Shown: piece after piece, positions 8,799 through 18,171 of the stretch | Numbering within the stretch: the first letter of the stretch is position 1 | Layout of the letters: the number at the start of each line of letters is the position of its first letter | Notes under the pieces: generated by a model | Told to the model about the DNA's origin: nothing | Databases searched by the model: none | What the model saw: only the letters and a program-made list of their open reading frames with translations | From: an uncultured Porphyromonadaceae bacterium | GTDB taxonomy: Bacteria; Bacteroidota; Bacteroidia; Bacteroidales; Muribaculaceae | DNA: 64,000 nt | Direction of reading: 5' to 3' | Assembly (NCBI GenBank): GCA_937892215.1 | Contig: CALAVE010000061.1 | Span: forward strand, 1 to 64,000 | Made by a program: the position numbers and the translations under genes

Positions 8799-9737
8799 AT
8801 GAGCAAACGACTTGTTATTGCGCTGGGCGGAAACGCACTGGGCAACACACCGCAGGAACAGTTGGCACTGGTTCGCGAAACCGCACGCACCATAGTAGAT
8901 CTGGTGGAAGAAGGATACGATGTGGTGATAGGCCACGGTAACGGTCCTCAGGTGGGGATGGTGAACCTGGCGTTTGAGTTCGCCGCCGGAAACGGAGGCG
9001 GCACACCTGCGATGCCATTTCCCGAGTGCGGAGCCATGACACAGGGCTACATAGGTTATCACCTGCAGCAAGCCCTCCAGCGCGAGATGTCGCACCGCGG
9101 CATCAGCCGCGGCTGCGCGTCGGTAATCACGCAGGTGGTGGTGGACCGCGCCGATGAAGCGTTCAGTCACCCCACCAAACCGGTGGGCATGTTCTACAGC
9201 CGCGAGGAGGCCGGGCGCATATCCGCCGCCACCGGCTACACGATGGTGGAAGACGCCGGCCGCGGATATCGCCGCGTGGTGCCATCCCCCATTCCACAGA
9301 AGATAGTGGAACTGCCGGTGGTGGAGCAACTGCTGCGTGAACACAGCATAGTAATAACCGTGGGCGGCGGCGGCATCCCGGTGGTGGAAAGCGAAGCCGG
9401 CGGCTACGAGGGTGTGGCGGCCGTAATAGACAAGGACCGCGCGAGCGCCCGTCTGGCACTGGACTTAGGAGCCGATATGCTGGTGATTCTCACCGCAGTG
9501 GATCAGGTGATGATAAACTACCGCCAGCCCGACGAACGCGCCATCAGCCGAATGAGCGTGGCAGAGGCACGCCAGTGGGCCGCTGAAGGCCACTTTGCCC
9601 CGGGCAGTATGCTTCCCAAGGTGGAAAGTTGCATCAGTTTTGTGGAAAACTCACGCGATGGCGTGGCGCTGATAACCTCGCTGAGCAAGGCACGCGAAGC
9701 ACTGCTGGGGCACACCGGCACCATCGTCACCCGCTAA
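8799..9737 (+). CDS. arcC: Carbamate kinase
   Basis: Transfers the phosphate of carbamoyl phosphate to ADP, yielding ATP, CO2 and ammonia; it is the ATP-yielding step of the pathway. 312 residues. Amino-acid-kinase fold: IALGGNALGN at the start, VIGHGNGPQVGMV, PECGAMTQGYIGYHLQQAL, TVGGGGIPVV, AVIDKDRASARLALDLGADMLVILTAVD, and FAPGSMLPKVESC. The gene ends the operon; a strong terminator follows. No arcD/arginine-ornithine antiporter or regulator is linked. Confidence 0.97.
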   Translation: MSKRLVIALGGNALGNTPQEQLALVRETARTIVDLVEEGYDVVIGHGNGPQVGMVNLAFEFAAGNGGGTPAMPFPECGAMTQGYIGYHLQQALQREMSHRGISRGCASVITQVVVDRADEAFSHPTKPVGMFYSREEAGRISAATGYTMVEDAGRGYRRVVPSPIPQKIVELPVVEQLLREHSIVITVGGGGIPVVESEAGGYEGVAAVIDKDRASARLALDLGADMLVILTAVDQVMINYRQPDERAISRMSVAEARQWAAEGHFAPGSMLPKVESCISFVENSRDGVALITSLSKAREALLGHTGTIVTR

Positions 9738-9777
9738 GAGCAGTTAGGTCTGCTGAAGGCACTGAACCGAGACATAC

Positions 9778-9816
9778 AGGCTCAATGTAAACCCTGATTT
9801 GCATTGAGCCTTTTTT
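9778..9816 (+). terminator. Terminator of the arc operon
   Basis: A 14-bp stem AGGCTCAATGTAAA (9778-9791) with TTTGCATTGAGCCT (9798-9811), one G-T pair, six-base loop, immediately followed by TTTTTT. The inverted-repeat element starts directly after it. Confidence 0.92.
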
Positions 9817-9818
9817 AC

Positions 9819-10002
9819 CTTAAGGAGTGTTCTATAAATTAATAAAAGTAAGGATGTATTCTTGGCTGATTTTGTTTTCTACCGGCATCTGCTGCGTTAA
9901 AGTCTTGCACCGTAGCCCACTACGCTACTTCATCTTTAACTTCGCACCTGCACGATATAAATTCAAAATCATCGCAAGTTAATTTATAGAACCCTCCTTA
10001 AG
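9819..10002. repeat. 184-nt long imperfect inverted repeat (MITE-like)
   Basis: Termini CTTAAGGAG-tg-TTCTATAAATTAA (9819-9842) and TTAATTTATAGAA-cc-CTCCTTAAG (9979-10002) are reverse complements apart from the central dinucleotides. Inner arms also pair in part: GATTTTG (from 9869) with CAAAATC (9964-9970), and GCGTTAAAG with CTTTAACTTCGC. The centre is a CGTAG-ccca-CTACG hairpin (9911-9924). The whole would fold into one long rod. No open reading frame. Solo copies of the left end (TTCTATAAATTAATA) occur at 1736-1750 and 36419-36433. Nature unknown: a non-autonomous mobile element or a structured RNA are the main options. Confidence 0.75.
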
Positions 10003-10032
10003 TTAATTCAGAGGTGTTAGTAGGGAAGTTTA

Positions 10033-10064
10033 TTTGGTAGATTTAACCTAAATTGCTATTTTTG
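10033..10064 (+). promoter_or_regulatory. Promoter of the 10.1 kb envelope block
   Basis: TTTG (10033-10036), 20 nt, TATTTTTG (10057-10064): an exact match to the Bacteroidetes consensus. Transcription would start near 10071, about 64 nt before the gene at 10135. Confidence 0.78.
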
Positions 10065-10134
10065 TAGTTAATTAGCAGAAAAAGGGCGATTTTGCTCATA
10101 TTAACGTAAATAAAAAGCATTAATTACCACAAAG

Positions 10135-10806
10135 ATGAAAAGATTAGTATTTGCATTAGCGCTGACGGTGATGGCCGCATCACTGACCCAAGCACAGGAC
10201 GAAGTGTATAACTTTGCCGACAACACCCTGTCGTTCTATAAGATAGAGCAGCAATGGCACAATCAGAACCTTTACACCGGCGGGGAAAGCGAGAAGCCCG
10301 CAATCGACGACTACTTCTGGGGGCTGGCACAGGCCTATCCCAACGAGTTCTTCAACATGGTGGTAACCCGGATGCTCGGCAAGGAGGCAATCGGTCTGGG
10401 TGACTACGTGCTGGACGTTCGCAACGGTTACATAAACGCTCGCCTGATGGCCGAACTGGAGCTGCGCGTGCAAATGTGCTACTGGCGCTGCACAAACGGT
10501 AACGTCCTGGTGGGAGTGTCGCTGAGCGGCGATGAATACGACCCCACGGCTACCGACGAAGATGATGACCGCCTTGTAAACAACGTGAACGACCTGATGT
10601 TCTTTGAAGTAAAAAAGGGAGAAGCCGTGTGGTGGCCCCGCACGCCCAAGGTGATGACAGGACGCGACTTCAATTTCCACGATTACAACGTGGAACTGCC
10701 ACGAATGGGCAAAGACATCACCCTATCGCCAAGCGATGACGACCCCAACGAGGGCAATTTCCTGCTGAAGTGGAACGGAAGCCGGTTCACGGTGGTTCGC
10801 AAGTGA
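10135..10806 (+). CDS. Secreted protein of unknown function
   Basis: 223 residues with a clear type I signal peptide (MKRLVFALALTVMAASLTQA, cleavage before QDEVYNF). The mature part is acidic and rich in aromatic residues: DNTLSFYKIEQQWHNQNLY, DDYFWGLAQAYPNEFFNMV, CYWRCTNGNVLVGVSL, VWWPRTPKVMTGRDF. Two cysteines flank YWR (CYWRC), possibly a disulfide in the periplasm. I do not recognise the family. It is the first gene after a consensus promoter and lies 72 nt before the SufT-like gene, so it may be cotranscribed with the block that follows. Confidence 0.75.
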   Translation: MKRLVFALALTVMAASLTQAQDEVYNFADNTLSFYKIEQQWHNQNLYTGGESEKPAIDDYFWGLAQAYPNEFFNMVVTRMLGKEAIGLGDYVLDVRNGYINARLMAELELRVQMCYWRCTNGNVLVGVSLSGDEYDPTATDEDDDRLVNNVNDLMFFEVKKGEAVWWPRTPKVMTGRDFNFHDYNVELPRMGKDITLSPSDDDPNEGNFLLKWNGSRFTVVRK

Positions 10807-10878
10807 GAGACACAGGAGAGCCGCAAACCTGATGAGCGACAGACGCTCACAAGCGGCTGAATACTAACGGAAAAACTT

Positions 10879-11199
10879 ATGACACAAGAGGAACGACTCA
10901 GGATTGAGGAAGACATAGTGAAGATGCTCAAGACCGTATTTGACCCCGAAATTCCGGTGGACGTGTATAGTCTGGGGCTTATTTACCGCGTGGAAGTGGC
11001 CGACGACGGCAACGTGGAGATAGACATGACGCTCACCGCGCCAAACTGCCCGATGGGCGACTACCTGTTTGAGGATATCAGGCAGAAGGTGCAGAGCGTG
11101 GAAGGAGTAACAAGCGTGAACGTGAACCTGGTGTTCGAGCCGGAATGGGACCAGAGCATGATGAGCGACGAGGCCCGCCTGGAACTGGGTTTCATGTAA
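10879..11199 (+). CDS. MIP18/DUF59 family Fe-S assembly protein (SufT-like)
   Basis: 106 residues, a single DUF59 domain. Family motifs: KTVFDPEIPVDVYSLGLIY, then MTLTAPNCPMGDYL, whose Cys is the conserved reactive residue, and GVTSVNVNLVFEPEWD. Related proteins help load or repair iron-sulfur clusters (SufT, eukaryotic MIP18); PaaD is another branch. No suf or paa genes are near, so the Fe-S role is by family only. Forty-five nt separate it from lpxH; likely same transcript. Confidence 0.9.
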   Translation: MTQEERLRIEEDIVKMLKTVFDPEIPVDVYSLGLIYRVEVADDGNVEIDMTLTAPNCPMGDYLFEDIRQKVQSVEGVTSVNVNLVFEPEWDQSMMSDEARLELGFM

Positions 11200-11244
11200 A
11201 AGCGAGAGACACAGAGAGCACCCACAAATCAAGAGAGACGACAG

Positions 11245-12057
11245 ATGGAGCAAAAACTCACATACTTCATTTCGGACCTGCATCTGGGGGCAAAATACCT
11301 GCCCCACCCCGAGGCAGAGCAGCGCGCGGTGAGATTTCTGAAATCAATCAAGGAGAGCGCCTGCGAACTGTATCTGCTGGGCGACGTGCTTGACTACTGG
11401 TTTGAGTATCGCAATGTGGTGCCACAGGGACACATCCGCTTCTTCGGGGCGCTGGCCGAGCTGGCCGACAGCGGTGTGAGAATCACCTGGATTACCGGCA
11501 ACCACGACGTGTGGCTACGCACCTACCTGCGCGACGAGATAGGCATGACTGTTCTGCACAAGTCGCAGACAGTGGAGATAGGCGGAAAGACATTTTTCAT
11601 CAGTCATGGCGACGACGTGGGCCACCGCCCACTCGACTACCGCTTGATGCGGTGGTGCTTCTACAATCCTGTGTGCCAGTGGCTATATGCAGGTGTTCAC
11701 CCCCGCTGGACGTCGATGGTGGCAACAGGATGGTCGAACCACAACCGCGTATCGCGCGTGGCAAAAACGGGCCGCAAACCCACTGAGCCCATGACCGATG
11801 TGCTGCAGAAAGATGCCGAGCGCACTCCCGGTCCGGCGCAGAAAAGCCTCACCGAGTGGGCGAACGAATACAGCAGACAGCATCCCGAAATCGACTACTT
11901 TGTGGCCGGTCATCTGCACGTGGCCCGCACGATACGGCTGGAGACAGGCAAGACCCTTACAGTGACCGGCGACTGGATATGCCGCTACACCTACGCCACA
12001 TTCAACGGCCGGGAAGTGACCCTTCACCAATTCAAAGACCAGAACGGAACGACATGA
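11245..12057 (+). CDS. lpxH: UDP-2,3-diacylglucosamine diphosphatase-type metallophosphoesterase
   Basis: Hydrolyses UDP-2,3-diacylglucosamine to lipid X in lipid A synthesis at the inner face of the cytoplasmic membrane. 270 residues. Dimetal phosphoesterase motifs in order: FISDLHLGAKY, LLGDVLDYWFEYRNVVPQGH, WITGNHDVWL, ISHGDDVGH and FVAGHLHVART. The GDVLDYWFEY and GHRPLDYRLMR wording fits the Bacteroidetes LpxH rather than generic phosphoesterases. The stop codon overlaps the next start (ATGA at 12054-12057), so translation is coupled to mgtC. Confidence 0.9.
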   Translation: MEQKLTYFISDLHLGAKYLPHPEAEQRAVRFLKSIKESACELYLLGDVLDYWFEYRNVVPQGHIRFFGALAELADSGVRITWITGNHDVWLRTYLRDEIGMTVLHKSQTVEIGGKTFFISHGDDVGHRPLDYRLMRWCFYNPVCQWLYAGVHPRWTSMVATGWSNHNRVSRVAKTGRKPTEPMTDVLQKDAERTPGPAQKSLTEWANEYSRQHPEIDYFVAGHLHVARTIRLETGKTLTVTGDWICRYTYATFNGREVTLHQFKDQNGTT

Positions 12058-12767
12058 ACGAACTGATACAACTCATAGCATCGCCCGACGTTAACAGTGC
12101 TAACGCTCTCTTCAGGCTGTTTCTCTCGGCACTGCTGGGCAGCCTCATCGGGGTGGAGCGCAACCGCCGCGGGCAGATAGCCGGAATGCGGACCTTTGCG
12201 CTGATTTGCATGGGAGCCACGCTTGCCATGCTCATTTCCATCTTCATTCCTCAGGAGTACCTGGGCCTGAAAAACGGTGACCCCGGCCGCATTGCGGCGC
12301 AGGTGGTGAGCGGCGTGGGTTTTCTGGGTGCCGGAGCCATAATTCAGATGAAAGGTTCGGTTCGCGGCCTGACCACTGCGGCCGGAATCTGGATGACGGC
12401 GTGCGTGGGCCTTGCCGTGGGCTCGGGAATGTACTTTGTATCGGTCATTGCCACGATACTTATTCTGTTCATCCTGCTTAACATGGACGGGCTGGAGCGC
12501 AAGATTCACTTCACATGGGAGTCGAAGATAGTGCGGATAAAGGTGAGCGGCATTGTGACCGACTTGGAAACCTGCCGCACGATATTCGCCAAGTACAACA
12601 TCCGCACATCCGACCAATTTCTGCGCTACAACTATGAGGAGCAGTTCACCGTAATAAACTACGTGGTTCTCACACGCGACAGTCTGAAATTTCCGGAGGT
12701 GTTCAATGAGATACACAAAGTGTTCCCTGTGATTTCCATCACCCTCACCAATGAGGTGAACGTATGA
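12054..12767 (+). CDS. MgtC/SapB family membrane protein
   Basis: 237 residues when started at the ATG that overlaps the lpxH stop; longer frames read back through lpxH and are not supported. About five transmembrane segments, with the family signatures LLGSLIGVERNRRGQIAGMRTFALI and VVSGVGFLGAGAIIQ, then GLTTAAGIWMTACVGLA. A soluble ACT-like C-terminal domain (residues ~155-237) follows. MgtC proteins modulate magnesium homeostasis and membrane energetics; the exact role in Bacteroidales is not known. Confidence 0.93.
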   Translation: MNELIQLIASPDVNSANALFRLFLSALLGSLIGVERNRRGQIAGMRTFALICMGATLAMLISIFIPQEYLGLKNGDPGRIAAQVVSGVGFLGAGAIIQMKGSVRGLTTAAGIWMTACVGLAVGSGMYFVSVIATILILFILLNMDGLERKIHFTWESKIVRIKVSGIVTDLETCRTIFAKYNIRTSDQFLRYNYEEQFTVINYVVLTRDSLKFPEVFNEIHKVFPVISITLTNEVNV

Positions 12768-12818
12768 AACCAGCCGGACAGAGACAAGTAAAAATAACTA
12801 AACGACAAAATAAACACA

Positions 12819-15053
12819 ATGGAGACGCTGAACATTGAAAGTCTTATTGCCGACTTGGCGCTGATACTCAGTCTGGGTGCCATATCAGCCATTATCTTCA
12901 AACTGCTCAAGCAGCCTGTGGTTCTGGGCTACATAGTGGCCGGATTTCTGGCCAGTCCGCACTTCACATTCATGCCCACGGTTGCCGATGATGGTAACAT
13001 TAAATTCTGGGCACAGATAGGTATAATAGTGCTACTGTTCTCGCTGGGCCTGGAATTCAGTTTCAAGAAACTTCTCAACGTGGGTGGCAGTGCCATAATC
13101 ACGGCACTGATAATAGTGCTGGGCATGACCGGAGTGGGCTTTGTCACAGGCCGCTTGCTGGAACTGAGCACGATAAACTGCCTGTTCCTGGGCGGAATGC
13201 TGTCGATGTCGTCAACCACGATTATCATCAAGGCACTGGGCGACCTGAACATGAAGACCCGAAAGTTTGTACCCGGCGTAATAGCGGTGCTGATAGTGGA
13301 AGACCTCTTTGCAGTGGTGATGATGGTGGTGCTGTCGTCAGTCGCCATCAACAACACCGTGGACAGCGGAGAGATGATACAGAGCATTCTGTGGTTGCTG
13401 TTCTTCCTGATAGTGTGCTTCACCGTGGGTATGTTCGTAATTCCATCGCTATTCAATCGTTTCCGCAAACTGATAAGCGATGAGTTGATGCTCATCATCT
13501 CCATGGGTCTGTGCTTCCTGATGGCGATATTCGCCGTAAAGAGCGGCTTCTCGATGGCACTCGGTGCGTTTGTGATGGGTTCAATCCTGGCCGGCACAAG
13601 TAAGGCCGAGCACATAGAACGCGTGGTGCAACCCGTGAAAGACCTTTTTGGGGCGGTGTTCTTCATTTCGGTGGGAATGATGGTGAATCCGTCGGTAATA
13701 GCACAGTACTGGGAGACCATAGCACTGCTATCTATCGTGGTGGTGGTGGGCATGATACTGTTCGGCACGTTCGGAATGCTGGCGACGGGCCAGCCCCTGA
13801 AGAATGCGATGGAATCCGGTTTCTGCCTTACTCAGATAGGAGAATTCGCGTTCATTATAGCATCACTGGGAATGTCGCTTGGCGTGCTTCACCCGGCCCT
13901 CTACCCCATAGTGGTGGCAGTGAGTGTTATAACCACATTTTTCACGCCGTTCTTCATCAAGAGCGCGGTGCCATGCTACAACTGGGTGGAGCGGATGCTG
14001 CCCAAGCGCCTGTCGCTGCTGCTGAACGGATATAGCCGTACGGCATCAGAGGGAGAGAAACCACGCTCAAACAAACTTTGGAGCGCGATACTCAAGCGCT
14101 ATCTCATCAGGATGGTTCTTTACACCGTTATCACCATAACCCTGATATTATTAGTACGAGAATATTTCATTCCATTCATGCAGGGCACCGTGCTGGGCGA
14201 GAAATGGGGTAAGTTTGTGGCGACACTGGTTACCCTGGCGGGTCTGTCGCCGTTCATCTATGCCATCATTGCCCCTCCTGTGAAGAAGAGCGAGCGCGAG
14301 CAACTGATTGCATCGTCGGGCAACGTGTCGTACGTTCCTATCGTGGTGATGTTCCTGGTTGGCCTACTTGTGGCGATGGAACTGCTGCTGGGTCTGTTCT
14401 GGGGCAACTATTCGTCCACGGTGAGCGTGGTGAGCGTGATAGTTATAATGGTGCTGATGGCAGTGGTGTTTGCGCCAGTGCTACGCAAGCGTATCAACGA
14501 AATAGAGACCCATTTCATAGGCAACTTCAACGAGCGCGACCTTCGTCGCACCGGCCGCAACACCAGTCTGGTATCGGATCTCCACTTGGCATATATCCGT
14601 GTGGGTCAGGCATGTCCGTTTGCCGGCGAGAAACTGGTGAACGCCAATCTGCGCCACAATTATGGTGTGAACGTGGTGAGCATCCAGCGCGGCGAGCAGC
14701 GTTATCTCATTCCCACCAAGGAAATGCGCATACTCCCCGGTGACATCATAGGCATAATAGGGAATGACGACCAGATCCAGCACCTGCTTCCTCTTGTGGA
14801 GGCCCAGGAAATAGCCGGAGCGCGCAGCGCTGCCGGAGAAGTGGAATTCACGCACTTCACCCTCAGCGAGGAGTCACCGCTGATTGGCAAGTCGCTGGCT
14901 CAGGCGCGTCTGCACGAAGACTTCTCCACGCTGCTGATATCGCTTCAGCGAGGTCCCGAGAATTTCATTTCACCATCACCCGAACTGCGCTTTTTCCCTG
15001 GCGATGTGCTATGGATTGTGGGCGACACCACCAAGTATAAGCAGCTCAAATAA
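12819..15053 (+). CDS. CPA2 cation:proton antiporter with two TrkA-C domains
   Basis: 744 residues. The N-terminal ~385 residues are a monovalent cation:H+ antiporter of the KefB/CPA2 type with many hydrophobic helices; features include QPVVLGYIVAGFLASP, LLFSLGLEFSF, MLSMSSTTIIIKALGDL and GFCLTQIGEFAFIIASLG. A second membrane region spans ~420-575. Two RCK-C/TrkA-C regulatory domains close the protein (about 595-670 and 680-744; GDIIGIIGNDDQIQHL and GDVLWIVGDTTKY). There is no TrkA-N NAD domain, unlike KefB/KefC. The role is inferred as K+ or Na+ efflux and pH control. Confidence 0.9.
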   Translation: METLNIESLIADLALILSLGAISAIIFKLLKQPVVLGYIVAGFLASPHFTFMPTVADDGNIKFWAQIGIIVLLFSLGLEFSFKKLLNVGGSAIITALIIVLGMTGVGFVTGRLLELSTINCLFLGGMLSMSSTTIIIKALGDLNMKTRKFVPGVIAVLIVEDLFAVVMMVVLSSVAINNTVDSGEMIQSILWLLFFLIVCFTVGMFVIPSLFNRFRKLISDELMLIISMGLCFLMAIFAVKSGFSMALGAFVMGSILAGTSKAEHIERVVQPVKDLFGAVFFISVGMMVNPSVIAQYWETIALLSIVVVVGMILFGTFGMLATGQPLKNAMESGFCLTQIGEFAFIIASLGMSLGVLHPALYPIVVAVSVITTFFTPFFIKSAVPCYNWVERMLPKRLSLLLNGYSRTASEGEKPRSNKLWSAILKRYLIRMVLYTVITITLILLVREYFIPFMQGTVLGEKWGKFVATLVTLAGLSPFIYAIIAPPVKKSEREQLIASSGNVSYVPIVVMFLVGLLVAMELLLGLFWGNYSSTVSVVSVIVIMVLMAVVFAPVLRKRINEIETHFIGNFNERDLRRTGRNTSLVSDLHLAYIRVGQACPFAGEKLVNANLRHNYGVNVVSIQRGEQRYLIPTKEMRILPGDIIGIIGNDDQIQHLLPLVEAQEIAGARSAAGEVEFTHFTLSEESPLIGKSLAQARLHEDFSTLLISLQRGPENFISPSPELRFFPGDVLWIVGDTTKYKQLK

Positions 15054-15062
15054 GCATAAAGT

Positions 15063-16958
15063 ATGCCAGCGAATTTGTCACCAAAGGTCAGAAAAGCGCT
15101 GAAAGTCACGTGTTGGACCGTGGGCGCAGTCATGGCACTGATAGTGTTGATAGGAATGCTGCTCAACTCGTCGTGGGCGCAGAAACGCATCATGGATATG
15201 GCCACCGCGGCCCTCTCCGAGAAACTCGGGACGAGGGTAGAGATGGAAGGCGTGAACGTGAACATCCTCACCCACGAAGCCCGTTTTCAGGGCCTGTGTG
15301 TGGAGGACTTGCAGCACCGCAAGATGCTTGAGGCCGACCGGATGGAGGCAAGGATTAACTGGTGGGGGCTGACAAGCGGTAAAGTTCACATCCTCAGAGC
15401 CAAACTATGCGGAGTCACGGCACGACTCTACCAATCGGAAGAGGACTCGGTGCCAAATTTCCGGTTCGTTCTTGACGCGTTCAGACCCGACAGCACCAAA
15501 GCCAAGGCCAAGACAGAGTTTATCATGAATTCGCTAACCGCGGAGCGCATTTCGCTCATCTACAACACCGACAGCGTGACGCTGGCCCGTCTGGCGCTGA
15601 ACGAGATAGGAGAAGGGATGCCATGGGGGAGCGTAAACGGCCTGAAAGTGAGTCTGGTGAGCACTAACGACAAAGGCGAGACCACGCATCACCACATCAC
15701 CCTTCGAAGCCTGGACCTGAGCGAGGTGAAAGAGGTGCCAAACATAGACCTGGAGGTTCACTACCTGAGCGACAACCACCTGCCGCGCAAGAACACGGGC
15801 AAGCCAAAGCGCGGCTTCTTCGACCCTGGGCACTTTGACGCGGTGGTGAAAATGCACTTCACCGTGAATCATTTCTCACCCGACTCAATAAATGCCACAC
15901 TCACAAAGTGTACGGGAAGCGACACCACCGCGGGTTTCGACATCCGCGACCTGCGCTTCACCGTGGCAGCCAACAAGCGATGCATCAACGTGACCGACAT
16001 GGTGGTGAGACAAATAGACACCAAGGTGCGCGTACCCACCGCCACCGTCACCCTGCCCGACGAGGAGTCCGGCACTCCCCTCACCTACTCCACCGGAATC
16101 ATCACCGGCGAGACCATGCTTCGCGACATCTCACGCCTGTTCGCGCCCGTACTGGGCAAATTCAGCATACCGCTTCGCTTCAGCGCTGTGATGAGCGGCG
16201 ATGCCGGCAAGATAACGTTCACCGACGCCGCGGTTTCGACTCCCGACAACAAGTTCACGGTGAGCGCTGCCGGCTACGTTGATGGGCTACAGTACGACGA
16301 CGACAAGAAAATGGTGGTACACTTCGACGTGCCCAAGATGACGGCATCACGCGGGATGCCACAGAAGATACTGAACGAGTTCCCTTTCAGAAAGTTCATG
16401 ATGAAGCAACTCAACGCCTTGGGAAACATCCACTACAAGGGCTACTTTGACATCTTCTGGAAAGACTATAATTTCTACGGCACGCTGGGCACAGGAGTAG
16501 GCAAAGTCAACTTCAGCCTCAACGTGGACGCGCTGAACGACTACATATCAGGGAACGTAAGTGCCAGTGAGGTCCAGTTGGGCAAGGTTCTGGATATGCC
16601 CGACATAGGCAGCACCTCGGCCACGGCTCAGTTCAGGGTGGACATTTCAACGAGCCGCACAGCCGCGATGCGTCGCAAAAAGGGTGGCGATTTGCCGATA
16701 GGCAGCGTTAAGGCCCACGTGACGAAGGCCTCATACAAATTCATCACCACCACCAACGTGATAGCCGAAATAGAGAGCGACGGAGCCGTGGCAACCGGCA
16801 GCATAGACGCCCCTGCCAAGGTGATGGACGTGGGGTGCACATTCACCTTCACCGACACCGACAACTTGAATAAAATGAAAATCAAGCCCAAGGCCAAACT
16901 GCACCTTTTTGAATCGGACAAAAAAGACGACAAGAGCCAGGCAAAGAAAAAGAAATGA
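15063..16958 (+). CDS. AsmA-like inner-membrane-anchored protein
   Basis: 631 residues. One N-terminal transmembrane segment (~residues 18-35, MALIVLIGMLLNSSW) is followed by a long beta-rich periplasmic part. The beginning, VEMEGVNVNILTHEARFQGL and EADRMEARINWWGLTSGKVH, follows the AsmA/TamB/DUF748 pattern for bridge-like lipid-transfer proteins. The end is a lysine-rich tail (KPKAKLHLFESDKKDD). It starts 9 nt after the antiporter stop, so it belongs to the same operon. A role in phospholipid traffic or outer-membrane assembly is inference from family. Confidence 0.8.
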   Translation: MPANLSPKVRKALKVTCWTVGAVMALIVLIGMLLNSSWAQKRIMDMATAALSEKLGTRVEMEGVNVNILTHEARFQGLCVEDLQHRKMLEADRMEARINWWGLTSGKVHILRAKLCGVTARLYQSEEDSVPNFRFVLDAFRPDSTKAKAKTEFIMNSLTAERISLIYNTDSVTLARLALNEIGEGMPWGSVNGLKVSLVSTNDKGETTHHHITLRSLDLSEVKEVPNIDLEVHYLSDNHLPRKNTGKPKRGFFDPGHFDAVVKMHFTVNHFSPDSINATLTKCTGSDTTAGFDIRDLRFTVAANKRCINVTDMVVRQIDTKVRVPTATVTLPDEESGTPLTYSTGIITGETMLRDISRLFAPVLGKFSIPLRFSAVMSGDAGKITFTDAAVSTPDNKFTVSAAGYVDGLQYDDDKKMVVHFDVPKMTASRGMPQKILNEFPFRKFMMKQLNALGNIHYKGYFDIFWKDYNFYGTLGTGVGKVNFSLNVDALNDYISGNVSASEVQLGKVLDMPDIGSTSATAQFRVDISTSRTAAMRRKKGGDLPIGSVKAHVTKASYKFITTTNVIAEIESDGAVATGSIDAPAKVMDVGCTFTFTDTDNLNKMKIKPKAKLHLFESDKKDDKSQAKKKK

Positions 16959-17059
16959 AGTGCTAAGAATCAGAGCCTTGCGCGGCCGGTGTTTACAATA
17001 TTACACCAAAGTTTACAAATTTTAACACGCGTAAATTAGGCTGTGACAAAATAAAATAG

Positions 17060-17067
17060 TAACTTTG
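17060..17067 (+). promoter_or_regulatory. -7 box upstream of the M23 peptidase gene
   Basis: TAACTTTG matches the -7 consensus; no clear TTG at -33. It predicts a ~110-nt 5' leader containing the complementary runs GCGGGG (near 17090) and ACCCGC (near 17155). Confidence 0.5.
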
Positions 17068-17181
17068 GACGTTAAAATACAAAAAAAGCGGGGTGCCGTA
17101 ACGTATTAAGAGCGCTAACACGCGAACAGAGCACAAGGACGATATTCGCCGCTACCCGCCCGAGAAAAACAAATATTGATT

Positions 17182-18141
17182 ATGAGGAAAAACTTAAGAT
17201 ATTTACTGCTCGCCATTTGTGCCATGACACTTACTTTTGCACAGGCACAGAACCTACAGTCGGTGAAAAACAAAGCACATCAGAATCTGCTGGCAAAGCA
17301 GACAAACATTCAAGACCAAATCAAGGCAGAAAAGACCCAGGAACTCGCCACCTCGCTCTACGAGGAGGAAGAGCCTGAGCCCGACATATATGAAGAAGGC
17401 TGGGAAAGCGGCCTGGTGAACCCGTTCAGCAAGGATGACGTTCCGAACCGCAAGGTAATAGACGTAACCGGTTATGTGATGCCGCTGAGCAACTTCCGCG
17501 TAAGTTCTCACTACGGCTATCGTCCGCGTTTCCGCCGAGTTCACAAAGGAATAGACTTGGCATGCCCAATGGGCGACACCGTTCGCGCCGTGTACAGCGG
17601 CAAGGTGCGCCTGACCAAGTATGAGCGCGGCGGATTCGGCTTCTACGTGATAGTTCGCCACGAGAACGGTCTGGAGACCGTTTACGGTCACCTCTCCAAG
17701 TTCCTTGTGCAGCCCAACCAGTATGTGAAGGCCGGAACTCCAATAGCGCTGAGCGGTTCCACCGGACGCAGCACCGGACCGCACCTGCATTTGGAGACCC
17801 GTTATATGGGCTATGCCATCAACCCCGAGGCCATATTCGACTTTGAGAACCGCACGGCTCACACCGACTCCTACACCTTTAACAAGGCCAACTATTCGGA
17901 GTCGCGCAGTTACTCACCCGGCACCAAGTACACTTCGGCCCGTAACTACAGCAAGAAGCACGGCCGCAGTGGGCGCAAGAGCGGTTATAGCCGTTCCGCA
18001 CGCAGCACGCACAAGGTGCGCAGCGGCGAGAGCCTAAGTTCAATAGCACAGCGAAACGGCACCACTGTTGCACGCCTGAAACGCATCAACGGCATTAAGG
18101 GCAACAGCATCCAGGCCGGCAAAGTGATTAAAGTGAAATAG
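17182..18141 (+). CDS. M23 family metallopeptidase with C-terminal LysM domain
   Basis: Secreted peptidoglycan hydrolase or NlpD/EnvC-like amidase activator. I use the ATG at 17182 (319 residues); a TTG 6 nt upstream is less likely. Signal peptide to LTFAQAQ. The M23 domain is at about residues 95-225: SSHYGYRPRFRRVHKGIDLA carries the first His and Asp ligands, VIVRHENGLETVYGHLSKF and TGPHLHLETRY the others. All zinc ligands look intact, so it may be catalytically active. A Ser/Arg/Gly-rich linker precedes a LysM at the end (KVRSGESLSSIAQRNGTTVA). Followed by a terminator. Confidence 0.93.
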   Translation: MRKNLRYLLLAICAMTLTFAQAQNLQSVKNKAHQNLLAKQTNIQDQIKAEKTQELATSLYEEEEPEPDIYEEGWESGLVNPFSKDDVPNRKVIDVTGYVMPLSNFRVSSHYGYRPRFRRVHKGIDLACPMGDTVRAVYSGKVRLTKYERGGFGFYVIVRHENGLETVYGHLSKFLVQPNQYVKAGTPIALSGSTGRSTGPHLHLETRYMGYAINPEAIFDFENRTAHTDSYTFNKANYSESRSYSPGTKYTSARNYSKKHGRSGRKSGYSRSARSTHKVRSGESLSSIAQRNGTTVARLKRINGIKGNSIQAGKVIKVK

Positions 18142-18171
18142 CAGACAATAAATAGCAAATAAGATTATTGG

